The translations under genes were made by a program, and so were the position numbers. DNA of 64,000 nucleotides from NCBI RefSeq assembly GCF_010998615.1, contig NZ_JAAEAH010000005.1, positions 62,001 through 126,000 on the forward strand. The letters run 5' to 3'. The notes beneath the pieces are model-generated. The model did not search any database. It was not told the origin of the DNA and worked only from the letters and a program-made list of their open reading frames with translations. This stretch comes from Myxococcus sp. CA023. GTDB lineage: Bacteria > Myxococcota > Myxococcia > Myxococcales > Myxococcaceae. Below, piece after piece: positions 16,021-23,999 of the stretch (the stretch's first letter is position 1; each line of letters opens with the position of its first letter).

Positions 16021-17463
16021 TCACAGCTTGATGCAGACGTTCTTCGGCTCGGTGAAGAAGCGCAGCGCGTCCCAGCCGCCCTCGCGTCCCACACCGGAGT
16101 CCTTCACGCCGCCAAAGGGCGTGCGCAAATCGCGCAGCATCCACGTGTTCACCCAGACGATGCCGCTGTGCAGCCGCGAGGCGAAGCGGTGCGCGCGCTT
16201 CACGTCCTGGGTCCACACGCTGGCGGCCAGGCCGTACCGGGTGGAGTTGGCCCACGCGAGCACCTCGTCCTCCGAGTCGAAGGGCATGATGCTGGCCACC
16301 GGGCCGAAGATTTCTTCCTGGTTGGTGCGGCACCCCGCGTCCAGGCCCTCGATGAGGGTGGGCTCCACGAACCAGCCATTGCGGCAGCGTCCGGGCACGT
16401 TGGCGCGCTGTCCGCCAGTGAGGATGCGGCCACCCTCCTGCTTCGCCAGGCTCACGTAGCCCAGCACCTTGTCGAAGTGCTGCTGCGACACGAGCGCGCC
16501 CTGGTCCGTGCCCGCCTCCAGCGGGTCACCCACCTTGAGCGCGCGCGTGCGGGTGACCAGCGCCTCCTTGAAGCGCTCGTAGAGGGGCCGCTGCACGAAG
16601 ATGCGTGGGCCGCAGAGACAGATTTGACCCTGGTTGGAGAAGGACGAGCGCACCGTGGTGGCCAGCGCCTCGTCGAAGTCGCAGTCCGCGAAGATGACGT
16701 TGGGATTCTTTCCGCCCATCTCCAGCGACAGCTTCTTGAAGGCGGGCGCGGCCACGCGGGCAATCTCAGCGCCGGTGCGGGTGCTGCCGGTGAATGAGAT
16801 GGCGCTGATGTCCGGGTGCTCGCTCATCGCGGCGCCCACCTTGGGGCCCAGGCCGTGCACCAGGTTGAGCACGCCCGGCGGCAGGCCCACGTCGCGGCAG
16901 ACCTGGGCCAGCAGGTACGCCGTCATCGGCGTCACCTCGGACGGCTTGGCCACCACGCAGTTCCCCATGGCGAGCGCCGGGGCAATCTTCCACGTGAGCA
17001 GGTACAGCGGCAGGTTCCACGGGGAGATGCAGCCCACCACGCCCAGCGGCGCGCGCAGGGTGTAGTTGAGGGCCACGTCGTCCGTCTGGTGCGCCTCGCT
17101 GGAGAACTGCGTCACCGCGTCCGCGAAGAACTCGAAGTTGAGGATGCTGCGCGGGATGTCCACCGTGGAGGCGACCGACAGCGGCTTGCCGGTGTCGATG
17201 GACTCCGCGCGGGCGAAGGCGTCCAGGCGGCTCCGGATGCCGTCCGCGATGCGGCGCAGCATGCGCGAGCGCTCGGTGGCCGGGGTGGCGGCCCAGGCAG
17301 GGAAGGCCCGCGCGGCGGCCTCCACCGCGTGCTGGACGTCGGACGCGTCGGAGTCCGGCACGTGGGCATACGTCTCGGCCGTCGCGGGCTCGGGCTTGTC
17401 CAGCCACCCGCCTCCGCGTGCGGGCAGCAGCTCACCACCGATGTAGTTGAGTACCTTCTCCAT
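16021..17463 (-). CDS. 2-Aminomuconate-6-semialdehyde dehydrogenase (ALDH family)
   Basis: 480-residue aldehyde dehydrogenase. It has the SPWNLPLYLLTWK cofactor motif, FTGSTRTGAEIA, the ELGG-type general-base segment written here as LEMGGKNPNVIFADCD, and FSNQGQICLCGPRIFVQ holding the catalytic Cys. It heads the kynurenine operon and oxidises the product of ACMSD, so the AmnC/NbaE-type role is well supported by context. The ATG at 17463 has GGAGG eight bases upstream; a longer frame to 17538 is not conserved-looking. Confidence 0.9.
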   Translation of the reverse strand: MEKVLNYIGGELLPARGGGWLDKPEPATAETYAHVPDSDASDVQHAVEAAARAFPAWAATPATERSRMLRRIADGIRSRLDAFARAESIDTGKPLSVASTVDIPRSILNFEFFADAVTQFSSEAHQTDDVALNYTLRAPLGVVGCISPWNLPLYLLTWKIAPALAMGNCVVAKPSEVTPMTAYLLAQVCRDVGLPPGVLNLVHGLGPKVGAAMSEHPDISAISFTGSTRTGAEIARVAAPAFKKLSLEMGGKNPNVIFADCDFDEALATTVRSSFSNQGQICLCGPRIFVQRPLYERFKEALVTRTRALKVGDPLEAGTDQGALVSQQHFDKVLGYVSLAKQEGGRILTGGQRANVPGRCRNGWFVEPTLIEGLDAGCRTNQEEIFGPVASIMPFDSEDEVLAWANSTRYGLAASVWTQDVKRAHRFASRLHSGIVWVNTWMLRDLRTPFGGVKDSGVGREGGWDALRFFTEPKNVCIKL

Positions 17464-17805
17464 GGCCGAGCCCTCCGGTAGCGCCTGCCCATGGCCCGGC
17501 GACGGTGAACCCCGCCAGCCCTGTGGGAGGGCGCGCAATGTACGCCGCCCCTCCGTACCTCACCAGCGCCACGCGCGCCCGCAGTCCACTGTCATGGAAT
17601 CGTGGCCGCCCGCTCGGAGGCCCTTTGAAATGCCGCACTGCGCGAACGCGCGGGGGGCCGCCAGCTGCGCCACGCGGTGAAGCCGCTGTCAGTGCGCCGG
17701 ATGGGGCACGCGCAGTCGGTCCCGGGGGACCCGGTCCTCACGGCCCGCGCGGCCCAACGCCCAGCAGCAGTCTTGCGAGCATGAGCGGGCCGCGATTCCG
17801 GGCGC
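17464..17805. other. Leader/promoter region of the kynurenine operon
   Basis: About 340 bases lie between the semialdehyde dehydrogenase start and the stop of the small membrane protein. They should contain the minus-strand promoter of the seven-gene catabolic operon. No convincing -10/-35, operator palindrome or attenuator peptide is visible. The segment is GC-rich and no supported ORF was found in it. Confidence 0.4.
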
Positions 17806-18063
17806 TCATCGGGAGCGCTCCCGCCCTTGTCTCCGTGCGCGCTGCTTCACCGGCACGGGGGGAGGGACTTCTCGCGTGGCGAAGAACAGCGCGCCCAGGA
17901 TGATGACGAGGATGAGGAAGGGCAGGGCGGTGAAGGACAACCGGCCCCAGAAGCGCTCATCGAGGATGGTGGCCACCACGTCGGGGCGGCAGGTGGGGCA
18001 TGCGGAGGCCGCGGTGGCCGTCAGCAGCCCGGTGGTGAAGCCCGTGAGAATGCCTCGCTTCAT
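17806..18063 (-). CDS. Small membrane protein with CPTC motif
   Basis: 85 residues. There is a signal-like N-terminus (MKRGILTGFTTGLLTATAASA), immediately followed by CPTCRPDVVATILDERFWG, then a second hydrophobic segment (LPFLILVIILGALFFAT) and a basic tail. The CPTC pair directly after the signal would face the periplasm and could be redox-active or metal-binding. I do not recognise a named family. Codon usage is typical of the genome and no partner gene is evident. Confidence 0.7.
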   Translation of the reverse strand: MKRGILTGFTTGLLTATAASACPTCRPDVVATILDERFWGRLSFTALPFLILVIILGALFFATREVPPPVPVKQRARRQGRERSR

Positions 18064-18242
18064 AGGTCGCCCCTCCCCTGGGTGGACGGGAAGCTCACCA
18101 CCCCACCAGGACGCGGCAAGCCGTGGGCGCTCCCTGAAGCCACGAGGCCGCCCGTCAGCCCCACCTGCCGGGGCGGATGAATGTTGGTGGGACCGCCACG
18201 CTCGAGCCGCTCGGCTATAACGCGGTACCTGGAGGAGACATC

Positions 18243-19025
18243 ATGTCGCGGAAAGTGGCGCTCATCACCGGGGCTTCGGCGGGTTTGGGAGAGCAGTTCG
18301 CACACCTGTTCGCGAAGGACGGACACGACGTCATCCTGGTCGCGCGCAGCGCGAATCGGCTGGAGGCGCTGGCGGCGAAGCTGGAGCAGGCCCATGGTGT
18401 GAAGGCACACGTCTTCCCAGCGGACCTGGGCCGGCCGGAGTCTCCCGAGCAGCTCTTCGAGGCCGTGCGCGCGAAGGGGCTGGTGGTGGAGTTCCTGGTG
18501 AACAACGCGGGCTTCGGCTCGTGTGGTCCCTTCCTGGAGCAGGACCTGGCGCGCGAGGCGGAGATGGTGGAGGTCAACTGCACCGCCCTCCTGAAGCTGT
18601 CGCACCTGTTCGCGCGGCCCATGCGGGAGCGGGGCAGCGGGCGCATCCTCAATGTCGCCTCCACCGCGGCCTTCCAGCCCGGCCCCTTCATGGCCACGTA
18701 CTTCGCGACCAAGGCCTTCGTGGTGTCCCTGTCGGAGGCGCTGGCGCACGAACTGAAGGGCACGGGTGTGACGGTGACGTGCCACTGCCCGGGTGCCACG
18801 CACACGGAGTTCACCCAGCGCGCGGGCAACGGCCAGACGCGGCTGTTTCAGCGGCCGGGTGTGGCCAGGGCGGAGGACGTGGCCGCCCATGCCTACGCGA
18901 TGATGATGCGCGGCCGGGTGCTCTCCATCCACGGACTGCTCAACTGGGTGGGGACCCTGGGCGTGCGCTTCAGCCCGCGCGTGGCGGTGCGCGCGCTCGC
19001 GGCCAGCCTCAACCAGCAGGGCTGA
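18243..19025 (+). CDS. Short-chain dehydrogenase/reductase (DltE/YqjQ-like)
   Basis: 260 residues with GASAGLGEQFAHLF (NADP-type glycine motif), NNAGFG, an active-site Ser in VASTAAF and Y-F-A-T-K as the catalytic Tyr/Lys. The C-terminal RALAASLNQQG region is typical of the classical SDR group that includes DltE-like ketoreductases. The start ATG 18243 has GGAGG seven bases ahead; the frame runs further upstream without a ribosome-binding site. The substrate is unknown, and the gene is not obviously linked to the flanking catabolic genes. Confidence 0.85.
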   Translation: MSRKVALITGASAGLGEQFAHLFAKDGHDVILVARSANRLEALAAKLEQAHGVKAHVFPADLGRPESPEQLFEAVRAKGLVVEFLVNNAGFGSCGPFLEQDLAREAEMVEVNCTALLKLSHLFARPMRERGSGRILNVASTAAFQPGPFMATYFATKAFVVSLSEALAHELKGTGVTVTCHCPGATHTEFTQRAGNGQTRLFQRPGVARAEDVAAHAYAMMMRGRVLSIHGLLNWVGTLGVRFSPRVAVRALAASLNQQG

Positions 19026-19049
19026 GGCTGGCGTCCGCGGCGGCGCCGT

Positions 19050-19658
19050 TCAGTTGTACGTCGCGGAGAAGACGAGCGACACGTTGGTGACGTTCCAGCT
19101 ATCGCTGTTCGACTCGTTCCGGATGCGGCCCAGGGCCAGCTCGGCGCCGATGCCGAGGCCCCAGTTCTTGCTCACCCACCACTCCTTGCCCACGCCCAGG
19201 TGCAGTCCGCCGCCGATGTCCGACTCGGCCACCTTCTCGCCGTCGTCGGTGACGCTGAGCTGCGTGTACGTGAGCGCGCCGGACAGATACACGTTCGCGG
19301 GCATGATGTAATAGGTGACGCCCAAGCCCACGGCGCCGAAGTTCTCGCTCAAATTCTCGTTCTGCCCTTCGACGGTGAGGTCCCCCACCTGGAGGCTCGG
19401 GTTGGGAGCGGACGCACCGTAGAACTTCGCGTAGAGGATGAAGTTGTTGACGAGCGCGAAGCCGAGCTCCGCGTTGATGTTGGCGCCGCCGCCCTTCACC
19501 ACGAGCTCGGGCGAGATGTCAGTCGCCTTGGCTCGGAGATAGCCACCGCCCACCTGCAGGCGCAGGTAGAAGCCGTCGTGGACGTTCTCGTCGTATTCCT
19601 GGGCGCTCGCGGTGGTGGCAGTGAAAAGCAGGGCCGCGATGATGCTGGGGTATCGCAT
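19050..19658 (-). CDS. Secreted outer-membrane beta-barrel-like protein
   Basis: 202 residues: signal peptide MRYPSIIAALLFTATTASAQ, then alternating hydrophobic/polar strands (DGFYLRLQVGGGYLRA, NFILYAKFYGAS, GAVGLGVTYYIM, VYLSGALTYTQL, WGLGIGAELALGRI) ending in VSLVFSATYN. This pattern fits a small eight-stranded outer-membrane barrel of the OmpW/OmpA-like kind. The ATG at 19658 has GGAGC at a good distance. No conserved functional residues can be named. It is convergent with the SDR. Confidence 0.75.
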   Translation of the reverse strand: MRYPSIIAALLFTATTASAQEYDENVHDGFYLRLQVGGGYLRAKATDISPELVVKGGGANINAELGFALVNNFILYAKFYGASAPNPSLQVGDLTVEGQNENLSENFGAVGLGVTYYIMPANVYLSGALTYTQLSVTDDGEKVAESDIGGGLHLGVGKEWWVSKNWGLGIGAELALGRIRNESNSDSWNVTNVSLVFSATYN

Positions 19659-19859
19659 GAAAACAGCTCCTTCGGAGAATCCCACCCGGCCGGGGTCTCT
19701 GCGCTATCTAGCACGGCGAGCTGAAAGGCCAGCATCCGCTTCAGGCCGGGCCGCGTTCGCGAGGCTTGCGCGTCCGCGTTCGGGTGCCGGAAGCTCCGCG
19801 CCACCATCCGGGCGGTGCGCCATCCTGGCGTGGCCGGAACGACCAAGAGAGGGACGGGG

Positions 19860-20645
19860 ATGACCGCGACCGTGGACCACGAGGCACTGGCACATTTTCT
19901 GGACTCGGCCAGGCTGGAGCGCCGCGAGGTGGCGCCCCTCACCCGCGAGCAACCCGCACTGAGCGTGCCGGATGCCTACGCCATCCAGGAGGCCGGAATC
20001 CGGCTGCGCCTGTCCCACGGCGAGCGCGTGGTGGGCTTGAAGATGGGCCTCACCTCCGAGGCCAAGCGCAAGCAGATGAACCTGGACTCGCCCGTGTATG
20101 GCGTGCTCACGGACCGGATGCAGGTGCCCGCCGGCGGCGTGATTCAACTGTCACAGGGCGTCCACCCCAAAATCGAGCCGGAGATTGCCTTCCGCACCGC
20201 GCGTGAGCTTCGCGGCACGGTGACGCGCGACGAGGTGCTGGACGCCTGCGAGTCCGTGTTCGCGGCGATGGAAATCCTCGACTCGCGCTACCGCGACTTC
20301 AAGTACTTCTCCCTGCCGGACGTGGTGGCGGACAACGCGTCGTCCTCGCTGTTCGTGCTGGGCACCACCGAGCATCCTCCGCGCGCGATGGACCTCACGC
20401 GGCTGGAGATGACCCTTTCGGTGAATGGCGAGCCCGTTCAATCCGCCCGCTCGGACGCCATCTCTGGCGATCCAGTCGTCTCCGTCATCCAGTTGTGTGA
20501 GCTGCTGGCCCAGCGCGGCCAGGTGTTGCCGGCGGGGAGCATCGTGCTCGCGGGCGCCGCCACCGCGGCGCACATGCTGCGCCCGGGGGACCGGGTGCAG
20601 CTCACGGTGGAAGGACTGGGCATCGTGGCGGTGTCCGCCGAGTAG
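19860..20645 (+). CDS. 2-Oxo-3-hexenedioate (4-oxalocrotonate) decarboxylase
   Basis: 261 residues of the fumarylacetoacetase-like hydratase/decarboxylase family. Features include GLKMGLTSEAKRKQMN, VHPKIEPEIAF, where the E-x-E pair binds Mg2+, and AAMEILDSRYRDFKYFSLPDVVADNASSS. The enzyme converts 2-oxo-3-hexenedioate, the product of 2-aminomuconate deamination, to 2-oxopent-4-enoate. It therefore continues the kynurenine operon's route although it is transcribed separately from the plus strand. The partner hydratase and aldolase are not in the window. Start ATG 19860 follows GAGAGGGACGGGG. Confidence 0.88.
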   Translation: MTATVDHEALAHFLDSARLERREVAPLTREQPALSVPDAYAIQEAGIRLRLSHGERVVGLKMGLTSEAKRKQMNLDSPVYGVLTDRMQVPAGGVIQLSQGVHPKIEPEIAFRTARELRGTVTRDEVLDACESVFAAMEILDSRYRDFKYFSLPDVVADNASSSLFVLGTTEHPPRAMDLTRLEMTLSVNGEPVQSARSDAISGDPVVSVIQLCELLAQRGQVLPAGSIVLAGAATAAHMLRPGDRVQLTVEGLGIVAVSAE

Positions 20646-20654
20646 CGCCGGGCG

Positions 20655-22298
20655 CTACCCGTCGAGCGGAACGCCCGCTGCTTCCATCACCGGCCGAGGC
20701 GCCCGCGTGGATGACAGGCGCTGGAGCAGGTGCCACGCCAGCTCCCGCGCCTGTCCTCGAATCTCGGGGACGGCCGTCGTCTCCCACAACTCGCCCCGGC
20801 GCGGCGGGCCCAGGGTGTAGAGGCGTCCAGAGGCGCGTCCGCCCGCGTCCAGCAGCGCGCCGTCAGCGTCCGTGGCCAGTCCCATGCCCAGGACGTCCGG
20901 GCGCACCAGCCCGGTCTCCACCAGCCCACCCAGCACCGGATGGCCGTGCGTCATTGCGCCCTCCGGCCCCGTGCAGTTGATGACGTGCTGGACGTGCAGC
21001 GTCTCCTCCCCGCCCTGGCCCCGAGGGCACACGCGGACTTCCACGCCGGATGCCTCCAGCGCGAAGCCCCGGACGCGCGCCGCATGGAGCGTCAGCCGGC
21101 CCTCGCGCCGCAACCGCTCCACCGTCTCGCCAATGCTGGGCGCCATCCGGTGCCGGTGCACGTCCCAGTACGAGCGCAGGTGCCGGAGGAAGCGCTGTCG
21201 TTCGCCCACCGGCAACCGCTGCCACAGCGGTATCGTCACGGGCCGCAGCGCGTCCACCACCGTCCGCCAGTCCGCGCCCGCCTCCGCCGCGCGCCGCACC
21301 TCCCGGCGCAAGAGATGGAGGATGGGGCGGATGCGCATGGGAACGGCGTGCGTGCCCGTCGCGCTCATGTCGCCGCGCTCGCGCCGCACCTCCTTGCGCA
21401 GGGCCCGCAGCGCCTCCCGGATGCCGGGCGAGGCATACGTCGTGGCACCCGCCCGGGGTATCTCCTGGTGCACGTGGGGCAACAGGCCGTGCCGGGACAG
21501 CGCATGGATGTGTCCCTGGTGTCCCTGCTCCACCAGCGACAACACGGTGTCCACCATGGTGAGCCCCGTGCCGATGAGCAGCACGTCGTCGGTGGCGGAC
21601 ACGCCCCGGAGCGCATCTTGAGCCCAAGGGGAGCGGTGATACCGGCGGCTGGCGTACAGCCCGCCGTCGGGCACGCGCAGGTTGGAGGGCAGCGCATTGC
21701 CCAGGGCCAGCACCACGGTCCGGGCCACCAACTGCCCCCCGCTCGCCAGCGCGACGCGCACCGTGCCGTCGTCCGTCTCCTCGACCGAGGCGACGTCGCT
21801 GGTCACCACTTCCAGATGCACGCCCTGCACGGCCTGGGCGCGCGCCTCGCGCAGCACGGACTCCATGTAGCGGCCATAGCGCTGGCGGGAGATGAACGCG
21901 CCGGGCGCCGTGTCAGGCAGCTCTCGGCGCACCCAGCGCAGGAAGTGCTCCGGGTCGTCCGCGAAGACCCCCATCCGCGCCGCTGGCACGTTCAGCAGGT
22001 GACACGGGCTCGTCGTCGAATACGCCAGACCCAGGCCCGCCCGCCCACTCCGCTCCACCAAGGCCACGTGGAGCGGCGCCCGCGCGCTCCTCAGGAGGTG
22101 CACGGCCAGCAGCGTGCCGCTGGCGCCTCCCCCCACGATGGCCACATCCCACCACCCCTGTGCTCGCACGCACCCATCGTAGGTCCTGACATGCTCGCTG
22201 GCATCCTCTGGTGGCGGCCGGGTGTCCAAGCGCCGGGCCCGGATGTCCGGCCCTCCTCCCTGGGCAGGGGCTTGTTCCGTGCTCACACTCCGTCGCAC
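20655..22298 (-). CDS. FAD/NAD(P)-binding oxidoreductase (NAD_binding_9 type)
   Basis: Up to 547 residues. VAIVGGGASGTLLAVHLL is the first dinucleotide fold; ERSGRAGLGLAYS, LLNVPAARMGVFADDPEHFL and a second nucleotide-binding stretch, VLLIGTGLTMVDTVLSL, follow. This matches the group of HI0933/YdhS-like FAD proteins with no assigned substrate. The annotated start gives an unusual 50-residue leader, and GTG 22169 is an alternative start much closer to the FAD fold. It is divergent from the cysteine-dioxygenase-like gene, whose ATG is about 17 bases away if the long start is used. Confidence 0.8.
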   Translation of the reverse strand: MRRSVSTEQAPAQGGGPDIRARRLDTRPPPEDASEHVRTYDGCVRAQGWWDVAIVGGGASGTLLAVHLLRSARAPLHVALVERSGRAGLGLAYSTTSPCHLLNVPAARMGVFADDPEHFLRWVRRELPDTAPGAFISRQRYGRYMESVLREARAQAVQGVHLEVVTSDVASVEETDDGTVRVALASGGQLVARTVVLALGNALPSNLRVPDGGLYASRRYHRSPWAQDALRGVSATDDVLLIGTGLTMVDTVLSLVEQGHQGHIHALSRHGLLPHVHQEIPRAGATTYASPGIREALRALRKEVRRERGDMSATGTHAVPMRIRPILHLLRREVRRAAEAGADWRTVVDALRPVTIPLWQRLPVGERQRFLRHLRSYWDVHRHRMAPSIGETVERLRREGRLTLHAARVRGFALEASGVEVRVCPRGQGGEETLHVQHVINCTGPEGAMTHGHPVLGGLVETGLVRPDVLGMGLATDADGALLDAGGRASGRLYTLGPPRRGELWETTAVPEIRGQARELAWHLLQRLSSTRAPRPVMEAAGVPLDG

Positions 22299-22315
22299 AC
22301 GCGGGGGGAAACACC

Positions 22316-22903
22316 ATGCGCGAGCCCATCATCGACCAGCGTGCGCACGGCGCGGTGGCCCAGGCGCTGCTCGGCTGGTCATTGCCGGAACAGACAGAAG
22401 ACATCGTCTCCATGGCATGGCTGGTGGAGCGGCTGCGCTCCAGCAGGGTCGACTGGGGACTGCTGGACAAGCTGGTGCGCTTCGAGCCCTCGGGCTACAC
22501 GCGGCAGACGATTGCCCGGACGACAGCGTGCGAGCTGCTGCTCGTCTCCTGGCTCCCCGGGCAGGCGTCCCGCGTCCATGACCATGGCGGCTCCGGGGGC
22601 GCCTCCTGGCTGGTGCGGGGCATGCTGCGAGAGACGCGCTTCGCGTGGGCGGGGGACCGGCTGGTGCCCGAGGTCATCGTGGGCGCGAGCGAGGGCGACC
22701 TCCTGGTGGAGTTTCCGGACACCATCCACCGCATCGACAATGCGTCCCGCCACGGGGCGGTGTCCCTGCACCTCTACGCGCCGCCGATGCAGGGGATGAC
22801 GCCGTACGACGCGAGCCTGGCGCCGGAGTCGCTCAGGCCACCGCGTCCGCTTGCTGCGGAGCGCGAGGCGCCTGGGCGAAGGCGCCGGCCACGGGCAACG
22901 TGA
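22316..22903 (+). CDS. Cysteine dioxygenase-like cupin
   Basis: 195 residues. LLVSWLPGQASRVHDHGGSGGASWLVRGML contains the H-x-H plus downstream region of thiol-dioxygenase cupins, and FPDTIHRIDNAS supplies the third histidine; the C-terminal SLHLYAPPM strand fits the type I family. Such enzymes oxidise cysteine or a related thiol to a sulfinate. The start ATG 22316 has a GGGGGGA ribosome-binding site. Its last 71 bases overlap the convergent histidine kinase gene. Pairing with the divergent FAD protein suggests a shared sulfur-compound role, which is inference. Confidence 0.78.
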   Translation: MREPIIDQRAHGAVAQALLGWSLPEQTEDIVSMAWLVERLRSSRVDWGLLDKLVRFEPSGYTRQTIARTTACELLLVSWLPGQASRVHDHGGSGGASWLVRGMLRETRFAWAGDRLVPEVIVGASEGDLLVEFPDTIHRIDNASRHGAVSLHLYAPPMQGMTPYDASLAPESLRPPRPLAAEREAPGRRRRPRAT

Positions 22904-23837
22904 CGCGGAAGATGCTGCCCCGCACCGGGGCGCTCTCCACCGTCAGGGTTCCGCCCAGCGACGTCACGATGCCATGGCACACCGCCAGCCCCAGGCCCGT
23001 GCCCACGCCCAGGGGCTTGGTGGTGAAGAACGGGTCGAAGATGCGCTCGCGATGCTCCGGGGAGATGCCGCAGCCGGTGTCGCGCACCTCCACCGCCACC
23101 CGTCCGGCCTTCGACTCGCAGGCGACGATGTGGACCTCGTTCTTCTCCACCTCGCCAGGGACGATGGACTGCGCCGCGTTGAGCAGCAGGTTGAGGAACA
23201 CCTGACCCAGCCGCGCGCCGTTGCCCTGGACCGGCGGCAGGCCTTCACACTCCACCACCAGCCGCGCGCGGTGCCGCAGCTCGTGCATGGCCATCTTCGC
23301 CGCCGTGCGCACCACCGAGCCCAGGTCCGACGGGCCCGTGCCCACGTCCTCCGCGCGTGACAGCGTCTGCAGGTCCCGGACGATGAGGCGGATGCGCTCT
23401 GCGCCGTCGCGCGTCTCCGCCAGCGCCTCCAGCACCTCCTGCCGGTCCTGCTCGGACAGGTGCTCCTTCTGCTGCAGTTCCTGGTGGATGTACTCCAGGT
23501 TGCTGAGGATGAAGGCCAGCGGGTTGTTGATTTCGTGTCCCACGCCCGCGGCGATGCGGCCCAGCGCAATCAGCCGATCCGCGAACAGCAGCTGCGCCTG
23601 GGTGGCGCGCAGCTGCTCCAGGCTGCGGGACAGCTTGACGTTGGCCGCCTCCAGCGCCGCGGTCCGTTCGCGGACCGTCTCCTCCAGCAGCGCCGCCTCG
23701 CGTGTGGAGGACCGCGGCGCGCGAAGCCGCACGCCATTCACTGTGGGGCCCTGGAGCGTGTCGAAGGCGCGCCGCAGTGTTCCGCGCCGCTGTGCCACCG
23801 CCGACATCAGCATCACCCTCGCTCGCAGCGTCATCAC
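22833..23837 (-). CDS. Soluble histidine kinase without an obvious sensor domain
   Basis: 334 residues. A coiled coil (RTAALEAANVKLSRSLEQLRATQAQLL) leads into the HisKA box GRIAAGVGHEINNPLAFILSNLEYI, with the phospho-accepting His in GHEINNP. The HATPase blocks follow: NLLLNAAQSI (N box), RDTGCGI (G1), FDPFFTTK (F) and GTGLGLAVCHGIV (G2). There is no transmembrane segment or PAS domain; the first 50 residues are basic and unassigned. GTG 23837 or ATG 23834 may start it. No response regulator is adjacent. Confidence 0.88.
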   Translation of the reverse strand: MMTLRARVMLMSAVAQRRGTLRRAFDTLQGPTVNGVRLRAPRSSTREAALLEETVRERTAALEAANVKLSRSLEQLRATQAQLLFADRLIALGRIAAGVGHEINNPLAFILSNLEYIHQELQQKEHLSEQDRQEVLEALAETRDGAERIRLIVRDLQTLSRAEDVGTGPSDLGSVVRTAAKMAMHELRHRARLVVECEGLPPVQGNGARLGQVFLNLLLNAAQSIVPGEVEKNEVHIVACESKAGRVAVEVRDTGCGISPEHRERIFDPFFTTKPLGVGTGLGLAVCHGIVTSLGGTLTVESAPVRGSIFRVTLPVAGAFAQAPRAPQQADAVA

Positions 23838-23999
23838 GTCCGGCTCCAGCGGTGTGGTGTCTGTTCGTGGAAAATCCCCGAGTCGCGACAGACCCGCGTA
23901 GTCAACACTGTCATGGCGGTCAGGGGCAAGGGACGGAAGGATGGTGACAGCGTGTGCCGCAGGACGGAGGCAGTGTGTTCCATCCGAGCACCCGCTGCA

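Noticed and set aside
20730..22799. 689-codon plus-strand ORF
   Set aside because: Runs across the antisense of the FAD protein and out of frame through the dioxygenase; no protein-like motifs.
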